Program-made: the position numbers and the translations under genes | NCBI RefSeq assembly: GCF_943181405.1 | Contig: NZ_CALPBY010000003.1 | Location: forward strand, 558,001 to 622,000 | Reading direction: 5' to 3' | DNA from: Cellulosimicrobium sp. Marseille-Q4280 | GTDB lineage: Bacteria; Actinomycetota; Actinomycetes; Actinomycetales; Cellulomonadaceae | Length of the DNA: 64,000 bases | Part shown: positions 25,835-34,855 of the stretch, piece after piece | How the letters are laid out: each line of letters opens with the position of its first letter | Position numbering within the stretch: the first letter of the stretch is position 1 | Notes under the pieces: generated by a model | Databases searched by the model: none | What the model saw: only the letters and a program-made list of their open reading frames with translations | What the model was told of the DNA's origin: nothing

Positions 25835-25849
25835 CTCAGGCCCCCGAGC

Positions 25850-27508
25850 TCAACGGGGTTCGACCCCCGCATGCACCAGCCCGAAGATCGCAGAGTCCGT
25901 CAACGCCTCCCACGCCGCCTCGATGAGGTTCGGCCCGACGCCGACGGTCGACCACGACGACGCGCCGTCGGTGGTCTCGATGAGGACGCGCGTGATGGCG
26001 TCGGTGCCCTGCTCGGTGTCGAGGATCCGGACCTTGAAGTCGATCAGCTCGAAGGCCTCGATCTCCGGGTAGACGCGCGTGAGCGCGAGGCGCAGCGCGT
26101 GGTCGAGGGCGTTCACCGGGCCGTTGCCCTCGCCGGTCGTGACGATGCGCTCGCCACCGGCGTGGAGCTTGACAGTCGCCTCGGCGGTGGCCTCGGTGCC
26201 GCGCGAACCGGTGCGCTCGATGATCGTCCGCCAGCTCTCGACGCGGAAGTAGCCCGGCCGCTCGCCCGTCATCTCCTCGCGCAGCAGGAGCTCGAAGGAC
26301 GCGTCGGCGGCCTCGTAGGTGTAGCCGTTCGCCTCGTCGTCCTTGACGCGGTTGGTCACGCGCGTGAGGAGCTCGCCCTGGCCCGAGAGGTCGAACCCGA
26401 GCTCGCGGCCCTTGAGCTCGATCGACGCGCGCCCGGCCATGTCGGAGACGAGCATGCGGATGTCGTTGCCGACGGCCGTCGGGTCGATGTGCTGGTAGAG
26501 GTCCGGGTCGACCTTGATGGCGCTCGCGTGCAGCCCGGCCTTGTGCGCGAACGCGCTGCCCCCGACGTACGGCTGGCGCGCGTACGGCGAGATGTTGGTG
26601 ATCTCCGAGACGGCGTGCGCGATGCGGGTCGCCTCCTCGAGCCCGTCGCCGGAGAGGGTGCGCAGCCCGTGCTTGAGCTCGAGGTTCGCGACGACCGTCA
26701 GCAGGTCGACGTTCCCGGTGCGCTCGCCGTAGCCGTTGACGGTGCCCTGGACGTGCGCGGCGCCGGCCTCGACGGCGGCGAGCGTGTTCCCGACGGCGCA
26801 GCCCGAGTCGTTGTGCGCGTGCATCCCGAGCAGCGGGTCGCCCGGGAGCGCGTCCCGCCCGTGGGCGATCCCGACGGCGTCGCGGAGCTCGCCGACGATC
26901 TCACCGACCCAGGTGGGCAGCATCCCGCCGTTGGTGTCGCACAGCGCGACGACCTCAGCGCCCGCGTCGAACGACGCCTGGACCGCGGCGCGCGTGAACG
27001 CCGGGTCGTGCCGGTACCCGTCGAAGAAGTGCTCGGCGTCCACGACGACGCGGCGCCCCTCACCCACGAGGAAGGACACGGTGTCGGTGATCATCGCGAG
27101 GCCCTCGTCGGGGGTCGTGCGCAGGGCGCGCTCGACGTGCCGGACGTCGGACTTGGCGACGAGCGTGACGACCGGCGCCTCCGAGTCGAGCAGGGCGCGG
27201 ACCTGCGGGTCGTCCCACGCGCGCAGCCCCGCCTTGCGCGTGGCGCCGAAGGCGGCGAGCACCGCGTTCCGCAGGTGCAGCTCCTTGGCGGCGCGGCGGA
27301 AGAACTCGGTGTCCTTCGGCACGGCGCCGGGCCAGCCGCCCTCGACGAACCCGACGCCCAGCTCGTCGAGCAGCGGGGCGATCGCGAGCTTGTCCGCGAC
27401 GGAGAGGTTCATGCCCTCCTGCTGGGCGCCGTCGCGCAGCGTCGTGTCGTAGACGTGGAAGACCCGGGCGCTGCGAGGGTCGGTCCCGGGGGTCGTCACC
27501 GAGGTCAT
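25850..27508 (-). CDS. cimA: (R)-citramalate synthase
   Basis: 552 residues from ATG 27508, with AGGAAG upstream. CimA condenses pyruvate and acetyl-CoA to (R)-citramalate, opening the threonine-independent route to 2-ketobutyrate and isoleucine. The HMGL-like barrel has VYDTTLRDGAQQEGMNLSV (about 19-37, catalytic Arg-Asp), LCDTNGG, and the metal ligands in LLGMHAHNDSGCAVGNTLAAVEAG; VNGYGERTGN follows. The LeuA-type allosteric domain occupies about 420-545 (YFRVESWRTIIERTG, ATVKLHAGGERIVTTGEGNGPVNALDHALR). The length and sequence fit the CimA rather than the 2-isopropylmalate synthase branch. It is preceded by a leader peptide and attenuator and lies in the branched-chain amino acid region. 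Confidence 0.93.
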   Translation of the reverse strand: MTSVTTPGTDPRSARVFHVYDTTLRDGAQQEGMNLSVADKLAIAPLLDELGVGFVEGGWPGAVPKDTEFFRRAAKELHLRNAVLAAFGATRKAGLRAWDDPQVRALLDSEAPVVTLVAKSDVRHVERALRTTPDEGLAMITDTVSFLVGEGRRVVVDAEHFFDGYRHDPAFTRAAVQASFDAGAEVVALCDTNGGMLPTWVGEIVGELRDAVGIAHGRDALPGDPLLGMHAHNDSGCAVGNTLAAVEAGAAHVQGTVNGYGERTGNVDLLTVVANLELKHGLRTLSGDGLEEATRIAHAVSEITNISPYARQPYVGGSAFAHKAGLHASAIKVDPDLYQHIDPTAVGNDIRMLVSDMAGRASIELKGRELGFDLSGQGELLTRVTNRVKDDEANGYTYEAADASFELLLREEMTGERPGYFRVESWRTIIERTGSRGTEATAEATVKLHAGGERIVTTGEGNGPVNALDHALRLALTRVYPEIEAFELIDFKVRILDTEQGTDAITRVLIETTDGASSWSTVGVGPNLIEAAWEALTDSAIFGLVHAGVEPR

Positions 27509-27662
27509 GGTGCTTCTTCCTGCCGTTCGTCGTGTGGTGCCGGGCGGCGCCGCAGCGCGGCGCCGGGTGCCGTGCGACACCGCTCCCGGGAGGCCGGGTC
27601 GAGCCCTCGTGAGGCGACGGGCCCGGCGTCCGAGTCGCCGGGCTGGGGTGGTGCCCGGCAAC

Positions 27663-27721
27663 AAAAAGACCCCCCGAGGGTGCGGGAGGTCTGCGCGTCC
27701 GGTGAGTGCTTCCGGACGCGC
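27663..27721 (-). terminator. cimA leader attenuator: two hairpins and a U-run
   Basis: Reading the minus strand, a perfect 10-bp hairpin (arms 27712-27721 and 27693-27702) starts in the leader stop codon and is followed at once by a terminator hairpin (arms 27684-27692 and 27667-27675, one G-U pair) and U5 (27663-27667). The nearest upstream gene runs the other way, so no other transcript needs to stop here; the terminator can only act on the cimA leader. It lies 154 nt before cimA. Confidence 0.8.
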
Positions 27722-27765
27722 TACTCGATAATGAGCTGGGAGACGAGGTGTGTCACAGGGCACAT
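27721..27765 (-). CDS. Putative cimA leader peptide (14 aa, Leu/Val/Ile-rich)
   Basis: ATG 27765 to TAG 27721 encodes MCPVTHLVSQLIIE. Five of the last eight residues are Leu, Val or Ile, and the two isoleucine codons lie two codons before the stop, where a stalled ribosome would cover the arm of the first attenuator hairpin. This is the expected arrangement for transcription attenuation sensed by charged tRNA-Ile or other branched-chain tRNAs. No clear Shine-Dalgarno is seen before ATG; a GTG at 27756 is an alternative start. Expression is inferred, not shown. Confidence 0.65.
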   Translation of the reverse strand: MCPVTHLVSQLIIE

Positions 27766-27861
27766 CGTGCCACAGTCCGACAGGATGGACGAGAGCGTCC
27801 ACCCAGTGGGCAATCCCTGCGGGCTCGGGTGCGACGCGACGCGACCGACGGAGGAGTGACG

Positions 27862-28461
27862 ATGAGCGACCCGACACCCGGGTACGACCCGCAGAACCCC
27901 CAGACCCGACGCTACGGGCAGCCGCCGGCCCAGCCGCCCGCCGCGGCGCCGGGCCAGCCCCCCGCGCTGCCCCCGACGCACGACCCGCGCGCCGACTTCC
28001 CCGAACCGCAGCGGACGGTGAGCCCCGCCGACCCACGCCTCACGGTCGAGGCCGGGCGCTTCTGGGCGGGCGCCGCCGCGACCGCTCTGGTCGCCGCGCT
28101 CATCGGACTGATCGGCGTCATCGTGTTCGAGCGGATCTTCACGATCGAGCTCGTCCCGCCGCCCGATCTCTTCTCGACCGGTTCGCAGCAGGCGGCGTGG
28201 GCGATCGACGGCGCGATCCTCGCGATCCTCGCCGCCGGACTGCTCCACCTGCTCATCCTCAGCACGCCGCGGCCGCGCGCGTTCTTCGGCTGGATCATGG
28301 CGCTCGTCATCGTCGTCATCGCCGTCCTGCCGTTCGCCTGGACGAGCGACGTGACCGCCGCGGCGCTCTCGGGCCTCATCAACCTGCTGATCGGCATCGC
28401 CGTGTGGTCGCTGCTCGCCGGGGTCGCGGGGCGCACCATCGTGCGGCGCCCGGCCGTCTGA
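27862..28461 (+). CDS. DUF6069-like small membrane protein
   Basis: 199 residues from ATG 27862 with a strong GGAGGAG. The first 55 residues are proline/glutamine-rich and cytoplasmic. About four membrane helices follow: FWAGAAATALVAALIGLIGVIVF, AAWAIDGAILAILAAGLLHLLIL, FFGWIMALVIVVIAVLPFAW and ALSGLINLLIGIAVWSLLAGVAG. This is the layout of the DUF6069 family; no function is known. Divergent from the cimA leader. Confidence 0.75.
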   Translation: MSDPTPGYDPQNPQTRRYGQPPAQPPAAAPGQPPALPPTHDPRADFPEPQRTVSPADPRLTVEAGRFWAGAAATALVAALIGLIGVIVFERIFTIELVPPPDLFSTGSQQAAWAIDGAILAILAAGLLHLLILSTPRPRAFFGWIMALVIVVIAVLPFAWTSDVTAAALSGLINLLIGIAVWSLLAGVAGRTIVRRPAV

Positions 28462-28475
28462 CCGCTGCTCCCCAC

Positions 28476-28529
28476 GTGCCCGACGCCGGGGCGCACCTCC
28501 ACGCGGACGTGCGCCCCGGCGTCGGGCAC
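28476..28529. terminator. Bidirectional terminator, 21-bp perfect stem
   Basis: Bases 28476-28496 pair perfectly with 28509-28529 around a 12-nt loop, between the converging DUF6069-like gene and ilvE. Confidence 0.8.
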
Positions 28530-28549
28530 GAACGGAAAGACGGAACGGC

Positions 28550-29689
28550 TCAGGCGAGGCGGCGCAGCCAGCCGTGCCGGTCGGCGGAGCGGCCCGTCTG
28601 GATGTCGGTGAGCTCGGTCCGGATGGTGAGGGTGAGCTGCCCGGCGTCGCCGCCCGCGATGGTCTCATCGAAGTCGGAACCGGCCAGGCGACCGATCGGC
28701 GTGATGACCGCCGCCGTCCCGCACGCGAACACCTCGGTGACGGACCCGTCGCGGATGCCGGCGAGGAGGTCGGTCAGCGGGATCCGTCGCTCGACGACCT
28801 CGTGGCCGCGGTCCGTGAGGAGCTGGATGATCGACGAGCGCGTCACGCCCTCGAGGATCGAGCCGCTGAGCTCGGGCGTCTCCACCGACCCGTCGGCGCG
28901 CACGACGAACACGTTCATGCCGCCCAGCTCCTCGAGGAAGGTTCGGGTGCTCGCGTCGAGGAAGCACACCTGCTCGCACCCGTGCTGCTGCGCGACGACC
29001 TGCGGCAGGAGGCTCGAGGCGTAGTTGCCCCCGCACTTCGCGGCGCCGGTCCCGCCCGCGCCCGCGCGGCTGTACTCGCGGTCCACCCAGATCGACACGG
29101 GCTTCACGCCGCCCGAGAAGTACGGCCCGACGGGCGACGCGATGACGAGGTACTCCGCCTCGAGCGATGGCCGCACGCCGAGGAACGCCTCCGACGCGTA
29201 CATGAACGGGCGCAGGTACAGGCTCGCCTCCTCCCCCGTGGGCACCCACTCGACGTCGGTGCGCACGAGCGCCGTGACGGACCCGACGAAGTCGTCCACG
29301 GAGAGGGCGGGCAGCGCCAGGCGGTGCGCCGAGCGCGCGAACCGCGCGGCGTTCGCCTCGGGGCGGAACGTCCACACGGAGCCGTCGGCGTGCCGGTACG
29401 CCTTCATGCCCTCGAAGATCTCCTGCCCGTAGTGCAGGACGGCGGTCGCCGGGTCGATCTGCAGCGGACCGTACTTCTCGATGCGCCGGTCGACCCACCC
29501 GTCGGTGGAGTTCCAGCTGATCCGCGCCATGTGGTCGGTGAAGACCGTGCCGAACTTGGGGGCGGCGATCGCGGCCTCGCGCTCCGCCGGCGGGCGGGGC
29601 GCGTCGGAGCGACGCACGTCGAACAGGGCGATGAGGTCTTCCGTCGAGGAGGACGGCTGGTGCTGCGCTGCAAGCGGGGTGCTCATCAT
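28550..29689 (-). CDS. ilvE: Branched-chain amino acid aminotransferase
   Basis: 379 residues from ATG 29689 (GAAAGG upstream; the second ATG at 29686 is equally placed). PLP fold-type IV transaminase, last step of Ile, Leu and Val synthesis and first of their breakdown. Motifs: FGTVFTDHMARISW, GPLQIDPATAVLHYGQEIFEGMKAYR, YLRPFMYASEAFLGV, AGAGGTGAAKCGGNYASSLLPQ with the PLP lysine, EQVCFLDASTRTFLEELGGMNVF, LSGSILEGVTRSSIIQL and FACGTAAVITPIG. Length is normal for the actinobacterial type II BCAT group. It follows leuB with a 181-nt gap that contains a CCGGTGC/GCACCGG hairpin near 29853-29870. Confidence 0.95.
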   Translation of the reverse strand: MMSTPLAAQHQPSSSTEDLIALFDVRRSDAPRPPAEREAAIAAPKFGTVFTDHMARISWNSTDGWVDRRIEKYGPLQIDPATAVLHYGQEIFEGMKAYRHADGSVWTFRPEANAARFARSAHRLALPALSVDDFVGSVTALVRTDVEWVPTGEEASLYLRPFMYASEAFLGVRPSLEAEYLVIASPVGPYFSGGVKPVSIWVDREYSRAGAGGTGAAKCGGNYASSLLPQVVAQQHGCEQVCFLDASTRTFLEELGGMNVFVVRADGSVETPELSGSILEGVTRSSIIQLLTDRGHEVVERRIPLTDLLAGIRDGSVTEVFACGTAAVITPIGRLAGSDFDETIAGGDAGQLTLTIRTELTDIQTGRSADRHGWLRRLA

Positions 29690-29870
29690 GAGGCCTTTCA
29701 CCTGGCGACCCGGGTGGTCTCCGCCTAGTTTTCCACGACCGCTCGCCCGGTGCGGGCAGCACGACGTCGGGACGGCGTCACCGGGTCAGAACGAGTGGGG
29801 GTTCCGGTCCGGGGTGACGACGACCGAGGCGTGGGACTGGTCCGCCGGTGCCGCAGCACCGGTCGAGGGC

Positions 29871-30926
29871 TCAGCCGGCGACGCGAGCGGCGAGCTCGCG
29901 GCCCACCTCGGCCGTCGAGCGTACTCGGCCGCTGCGCTCGGCACCGCGGTCGGCGAGGTCGGCCGCGACGGCTGCCTCGACGCGCCTCGCCTCGTCGGCG
30001 AGCCCGAGGTGGTCGAGGAGCAGGGCGACGGACAGGACCGTCGCGGTCGGGTCGGCCTTGCCCTGCCCGGCGATGTCGGGCGCCGACCCGTGCACCGGCT
30101 CGAACATCGACGGAGCGGTGCGGTCCGGGTTGATGTTCGCGGACGCTGCGAGACCGATGCCGCCGGTGATCGCCGCGGCCTGGTCGGTGAGGATGTCGCC
30201 GAACAGGTTGTCCGTGACGATGACGTCGAAGCGCGACGGGTTCGTGGTGAGGAAGATCGTCGCGGCGTCGACGTGCAGGTAGTCGGTCGTCACGTCGGGG
30301 AAGTCGGCGTTCACGGCCTCGACGGTGCGGCGCCACAGGTGGCCCGCGTGCACGAGCACGTTGTGCTTGTGCACGAGCGTGAGGTGCTTGCGCGGACGTA
30401 CCTGGGCGCGGGCGAACGCGTCGCGGACGACGCGCTCGACGCCGAACGCGGTGTTGACCGACACCTCGGTCGCGATCTCGTGGGGCGTCCCGGTGCGCAG
30501 CGCGCCGCCGTTGCCGACGTACGGGCCCTCGGTCCCCTCGCGCACGACGACGAAGTCGATCTCGCCCGGGTCGGCCAGCGGCGACGTCACGCCCGGGTAG
30601 AGCTTGCCCGGGCGCAGGTTCACGTAGTGGTCGAGCGCGAAGCGCAGCTTGAGGAGGAGGCCGCGCTCGAGGACACCGGACGGCACGCTCGGGTCGCCGA
30701 TGGCCCCCAGGAGGATCGCGTCGTGGCCGCGGATCGCCTCGAGGTCGGCATCCGTCAGGGTCTCCCCCGTCGCGTGCCAGCGCCGCGCACCCAGGTCGAA
30801 CGGTGTCGTCGTGACCTTCACGTCCGTACCGGTGAGCACGGACTCGAGCACGGCGAGGCCCTGCTCGACGACCTCGGTCCCGATGCCGTCGCCGGCGACG
30901 ACTGCCAGATCAATGGTGCGCGTCAT
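29871..30926 (-). CDS. leuB: 3-isopropylmalate dehydrogenase
   Basis: 351 residues from ATG 30926, the third step of leucine synthesis. Motifs: [50 protein letters not shown] with the substrate-binding arginines, [91 protein letters not shown] with the metal aspartates, and [22 protein letters not shown] for NAD. Length matches the actinobacterial enzyme. A TAGGGT box 7 nt upstream supports this start. Confidence 0.95.
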   Translation of the reverse strand: MTRTIDLAVVAGDGIGTEVVEQGLAVLESVLTGTDVKVTTTPFDLGARRWHATGETLTDADLEAIRGHDAILLGAIGDPSVPSGVLERGLLLKLRFALDHYVNLRPGKLYPGVTSPLADPGEIDFVVVREGTEGPYVGNGGALRTGTPHEIATEVSVNTAFGVERVVRDAFARAQVRPRKHLTLVHKHNVLVHAGHLWRRTVEAVNADFPDVTTDYLHVDAATIFLTTNPSRFDVIVTDNLFGDILTDQAAAITGGIGLAASANINPDRTAPSMFEPVHGSAPDIAGQGKADPTATVLSVALLLDHLGLADEARRVEAAVAADLADRGAERSGRVRSTAEVGRELAARVAG

Positions 30927-30933
30927 GCCGTCG

Positions 30934-30939
30934 ACCCTA
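30934..30939 (-). promoter_or_regulatory. -10 box TAGGGT of leuB (leaderless)
   Basis: On the minus strand TAGGGT ends 7 nt before ATG 30926 with no Shine-Dalgarno between, so the leuB mRNA probably starts at the codon. No good -35 box is visible. Confidence 0.55.
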
Positions 30940-31054
30940 CGCCGCCAACCATCCCTCGGGACGCTGGTCTCACCTCTCGGACGACCGCCCGTCGACCTCG
31001 ACCCACGCAGCGGCAAAGTGCCCGACTTGCGCCGGGAGCCCCGAGCAGGCACAG

Positions 31055-31071
31055 TTAGGAAACTTTCTTAA
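31055..31071 (+). promoter_or_regulatory. ROK-type operator in front of the ROK gene
   Basis: TTAGGAAACTTTCTTAA is a 17-bp palindrome with one mismatch, the form TTAGGAAA-N-TTTCYTAA known for NagC/Mlc/XylR-type ROK repressors. It lies 20 nt before the ROK start codon and suggests autoregulation. Confidence 0.65.
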
Positions 31072-31090
31072 GCCCACTGTAAGGACGGCG

Positions 31091-32311
31091 ATGACCGATC
31101 CCTCCGCGTCGAGGATCCCCGGGACACCCGGGCTGCTGCGCACGATCAACGACCGCGCGGCGCTCGAGCTCCTCCTCGACGAGGGGCCGATGACGCGCTC
31201 GCAGATCGGCGACCGCACCGGCGTCTCGCGACCGACCGCCTCCCAGATCGTCGCACGGCTCGAGCAGTCGGGTCTCATCGAGCCGACCGGCGTCGTCCAG
31301 GGCTCGCGCGGCCCGCAGGCGGTGACCTACGCGGCGCGCACCGACGTCGTCGTCGGGCTCGCCCTGGACGTCCTTCCCTGCGGGGTCCGGGCCAGCGTCG
31401 TGGACGCCTTGGGGCACCCGCTCGGGGACACGGTCGTCCGGTCCGGTCCGGACCGGACAGCGGTCGACGACGTCCGTACCGCGTGGCAGGACGCGTGCGC
31501 GGCCGCAGGGGTCCCGCAGGACCGGGTCGCGTGCGCCGTCCTCGGGGTGCAGGCCGCCCCCGACCCGCGCAGCGGTGACCTGACCCTCGTCGGCGAGCTG
31601 CCCGGCTGGCCGCGTCGCGGGCTGCGCGCACACCTCGAGAACGCGCTCGGCGTCTCGTTCCGCATCGAGAACGACGTCAACCTCGCCGCCATCGCCGAGC
31701 GGGACGCCGGACGCGGGGACTCCACCTTCAGCCTCCTGTGGCTGGGCGAGGGCATCGGCCTGGGGTCGTGGGTCGACGGGATGGTCCACCGCGGGACGGC
31801 GGGCGGCGCCGGTGAGATCGGCTACCTGCCCGTGCCGGCCCACCACATCGACGACTCGGTCAACGCCCAGGACCTCGTCGGCGGGTTGCGGGTCGTCGAG
31901 ATCGCCGCCCGCGCAGGGATCCCCGGCGTCGCCGAGGGCACTCCCTACGACACGGTGGTCGACGCTCTCGTCCGGCACGTCGGGACGCCCGGGTCGGACG
32001 CGTTCGTCGCGGACCTCGCGCGGCGCGTGGCCGTGGTGCTGCAGCCGGTCGTCGCGATCCTCGAGCCCGATGCCGTGGTGCTCGGTGGTCCCACCGGCGT
32101 CGTGGGCGGCACGGCGCTCGCGGAGGAGACCGCCCGCCTGCTGCGCGCGACCGACCAGGGGACGGGCTCGATCGTCACGAGTGCCGTGCCCGAGCTCGCC
32201 GTCCTGCGGGGCGCGCGCTCCGTCGTCGCGCAGGACGTCCGAGCGCTCCTCCTCGCCGCAGCCGGCCGTCCCGGGCACGCACCGGCCGCGATGCCCACCG
32301 TCTCGGGGTAG
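31091..32311 (+). CDS. ROK family transcriptional regulator
   Basis: 406 residues from ATG 31091 with AAGGA upstream. Residues about 20-75 are a winged helix (LELLLDEGPMTRSQIGDRTGVSRPTASQIVARLEQSGLIEPTG). The ROK sugar-kinase-like body has a degenerate ATP site (VVGLALDVLPCGVRASVVD instead of DxGGTK), IENDVNLAAIAER, LWLGEGIGLGSWVDG, and GTAGGAGEIGYLPVP; the zinc-binding CxCGxxGC motif is absent. Loss of kinase and zinc signatures fits a pure regulator. No sugar gene is adjacent, so its targets lie elsewhere. Confidence 0.9.
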   Translation: MTDPSASRIPGTPGLLRTINDRAALELLLDEGPMTRSQIGDRTGVSRPTASQIVARLEQSGLIEPTGVVQGSRGPQAVTYAARTDVVVGLALDVLPCGVRASVVDALGHPLGDTVVRSGPDRTAVDDVRTAWQDACAAAGVPQDRVACAVLGVQAAPDPRSGDLTLVGELPGWPRRGLRAHLENALGVSFRIENDVNLAAIAERDAGRGDSTFSLLWLGEGIGLGSWVDGMVHRGTAGGAGEIGYLPVPAHHIDDSVNAQDLVGGLRVVEIAARAGIPGVAEGTPYDTVVDALVRHVGTPGSDAFVADLARRVAVVLQPVVAILEPDAVVLGGPTGVVGGTALAEETARLLRATDQGTGSIVTSAVPELAVLRGARSVVAQDVRALLLAAAGRPGHAPAAMPTVSG

Positions 32312-32330
32312 TCCTCTTCCCTGCCCCGCC

Positions 32331-32371
32331 GGGTGACGGCCGACCGAACGTGGCACGGCCGGCCGTCACCC
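32331..32371. terminator. Terminator between the ROK and ASCH genes
   Basis: GGGTGACGGCCG (32331-32342) pairs with CGGCCGTCACCC (32360-32371), loop 17 nt, between converging genes. Confidence 0.65.
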
Positions 32372-32416
32372 ACCCCTGCGTCGCCGGGACCGCGGACCCG
32401 AGGTCGACGAGCTGTG

Positions 32417-32992
32417 CTACCTCGGGTACCGCAGCTCGAACCGCTCGCACACCACCGGCATGTCCTCGGGCACGTCCCGCCCGAGGACACGGGCGAAGTA
32501 GCGCCGGTGCCCCTCGCGCCACGCCTCGAGCGACCCGTCGTCCTCCCCCTCCGCGAGCGCGAAGTCCGCGTCGACGTCTCCGAACGGCACGACGTCGACC
32601 GTCGTCGTCCGGATCAGCGCGCGAGGGTGCCCCGCGCCGTCGAGCAGGATCGACAGCTCCCCCTTCTCGGGGACGGGCGTCTCGTCGTCGTACTCCCACA
32701 GCGACGACGAGGTCGACGTCTTGGCACCGGAGAGGACTGCCGCGAGCAGCGAGTCGGCGAGCTCCGGGTTGTCGCCGAACGACCAGGCCGCGGGCGGCAT
32801 CGTCTCGGTCACCCCCGTACCGACCACGACGCCGATCTTGCCGAGCCCTGCGCTCGGTCGCGCGACCTCCCAGAAGGCGAGGATCTCCTGCGCCTGCTCG
32901 TCGGTCGCGCCGACGAGCTCGAGCGGCTCCGCCGCCTCCGGCCCGCCACTGTTCTCGCCGCCTGCCATCGGGTCCCCCATCGGTGCCGTCAT
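32417..32992 (-). CDS. ASCH domain-containing protein
   Basis: 191 residues from ATG 32992 (GAGGG upstream). The ASCH core follows a 30-residue polar N-terminus: AAWSFGDNPELADSLLAAVLSGAKTSTSSSLWEYDDETPVPEKGELSILLDGAGHPRALIRTTTVDVVPFGDVDADFALAEGEDDGSLEAWREGH and a C-terminal MPVVCERFELRYPR. ASCH domains are PUA-like and bind RNA or nucleotides; some are nucleotide amidohydrolases. The specific role is unknown. The gene ends CGAGGTAG, similar to the repeat core seen elsewhere in the window. Confidence 0.87.
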   Translation of the reverse strand: MTAPMGDPMAGGENSGGPEAAEPLELVGATDEQAQEILAFWEVARPSAGLGKIGVVVGTGVTETMPPAAWSFGDNPELADSLLAAVLSGAKTSTSSSLWEYDDETPVPEKGELSILLDGAGHPRALIRTTTVDVVPFGDVDADFALAEGEDDGSLEAWREGHRRYFARVLGRDVPEDMPVVCERFELRYPR

Positions 32993-33070
32993 GCCCTCAT
33001 CCTGTCCCACGACGCGTCGAAGTGCCCGGTCTTCGCCCCTTCGTCCCGGTCGTGTCGCCCGGCACGCCGA

Positions 33071-33109
33071 CGGGGTGGGTGACGCGCGCAGTACGCGCCA
33101 CCCACCCCG
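33071..33109 (-). terminator. Terminator of the ilvBNC operon
   Basis: CGGGGTGGGTG (33071-33081) pairs with CACCCACCCCG (33099-33109) with an inner CGCG pairing, 30 nt after the ilvC stop. Confidence 0.7.
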
Positions 33110-33138
33110 AGAGGCGTGGCAGAAGCTCGGTCAGCAGC

Positions 33139-34230
<1,092 letters not shown>

Positions 34231-34755
34231 TCAGGCCGACCGGACGACGCGTTCCAGCGCTCGGTCGGTGATGGAGCGCGCGCCGCGTCCGACGGCGACG
34301 GTCCCCGACTTGACGATCTCGCGGACGCCGTACGGCTCGAGCGCTCCGAGCAGGGCGTCGAGCTTCTCGCCCGTCCCGGTGGCCTCGATCGTCACGGCGT
34401 CGGGGACGACGTCGACCACCTTGGCGCGGAACAGGTTGACGACCTCGAGCACGCCCGTGCGGTTCGCGCCGTCGGCCCGGACCTTGACGAGCAGGAGCTC
34501 GCGCTGCACGGACGCCGCCGCGTCGAGCTCGACGATCTTGATGACGTTGACCAGCTTGTTGAGCTGCTTGGTCACGTGCTCCAGGGGGCGCTCCTCGACG
34601 TCGACGACGACGGTGATGCGCGAGATCTCCTCGTGCTCCGTCGGCCCGACGGCGAGCGAGTGGATGTTGAACGCGCGGCGTGCGAACAGCCCCGCGACGC
34701 GCGTGAGCACGCCGGGCTTGTTCTCGACGAGCACGGAGAGGGTGTGGCGGGACAT
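34231..34755 (-). CDS. ilvN: Acetolactate synthase regulatory (small) subunit
   Basis: 174 residues from ATG 34755. The N-terminal ACT domain has HTLSVLVENKPGVLTRVAGLFARRAFNIHSLAVGPTE, the valine feedback site, followed by ISRITVVVDVEERPLEHVTKQLNKLVNVIKI, and the C-terminal second ferredoxin-like domain ends with LEPYGVREIVKSGTVAVGRG. Positioned between ilvB (100-nt gap) and ilvC (66-nt gap), in the usual operon order. Confidence 0.96.
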   Translation of the reverse strand: MSRHTLSVLVENKPGVLTRVAGLFARRAFNIHSLAVGPTEHEEISRITVVVDVEERPLEHVTKQLNKLVNVIKIVELDAAASVQRELLLVKVRADGANRTGVLEVVNLFRAKVVDVVPDAVTIEATGTGEKLDALLGALEPYGVREIVKSGTVAVGRGARSITDRALERVVRSA

Positions 34756-34855
34756 GGCGGTCAGTCCTCCAGTGACAGGGGTCGGATCGAGGCTGCATTC
34801 CGCTGCAGCCGAGTGCCTTGCTTCGCTGCGGCCCTCAACTTCCGCTGCATATCGC

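Noticed and set aside
25850-27508. 2-isopropylmalate synthase (leuA)
   Set aside because: The AQQEGMNLS block and length follow CimA; the LeuA-type allosteric domain is common to both.
31091-32311. ROK sugar kinase (glucokinase)
   Set aside because: Has an N-terminal winged helix, a degenerate phosphate loop and no CxCGxxGC zinc site.
34756-34855. tRNA or small RNA between ilvB and ilvN
   Set aside because: The GCTGCA-rich repeats near 34793-34850 form no cloverleaf and no strong hairpin that I can draw.
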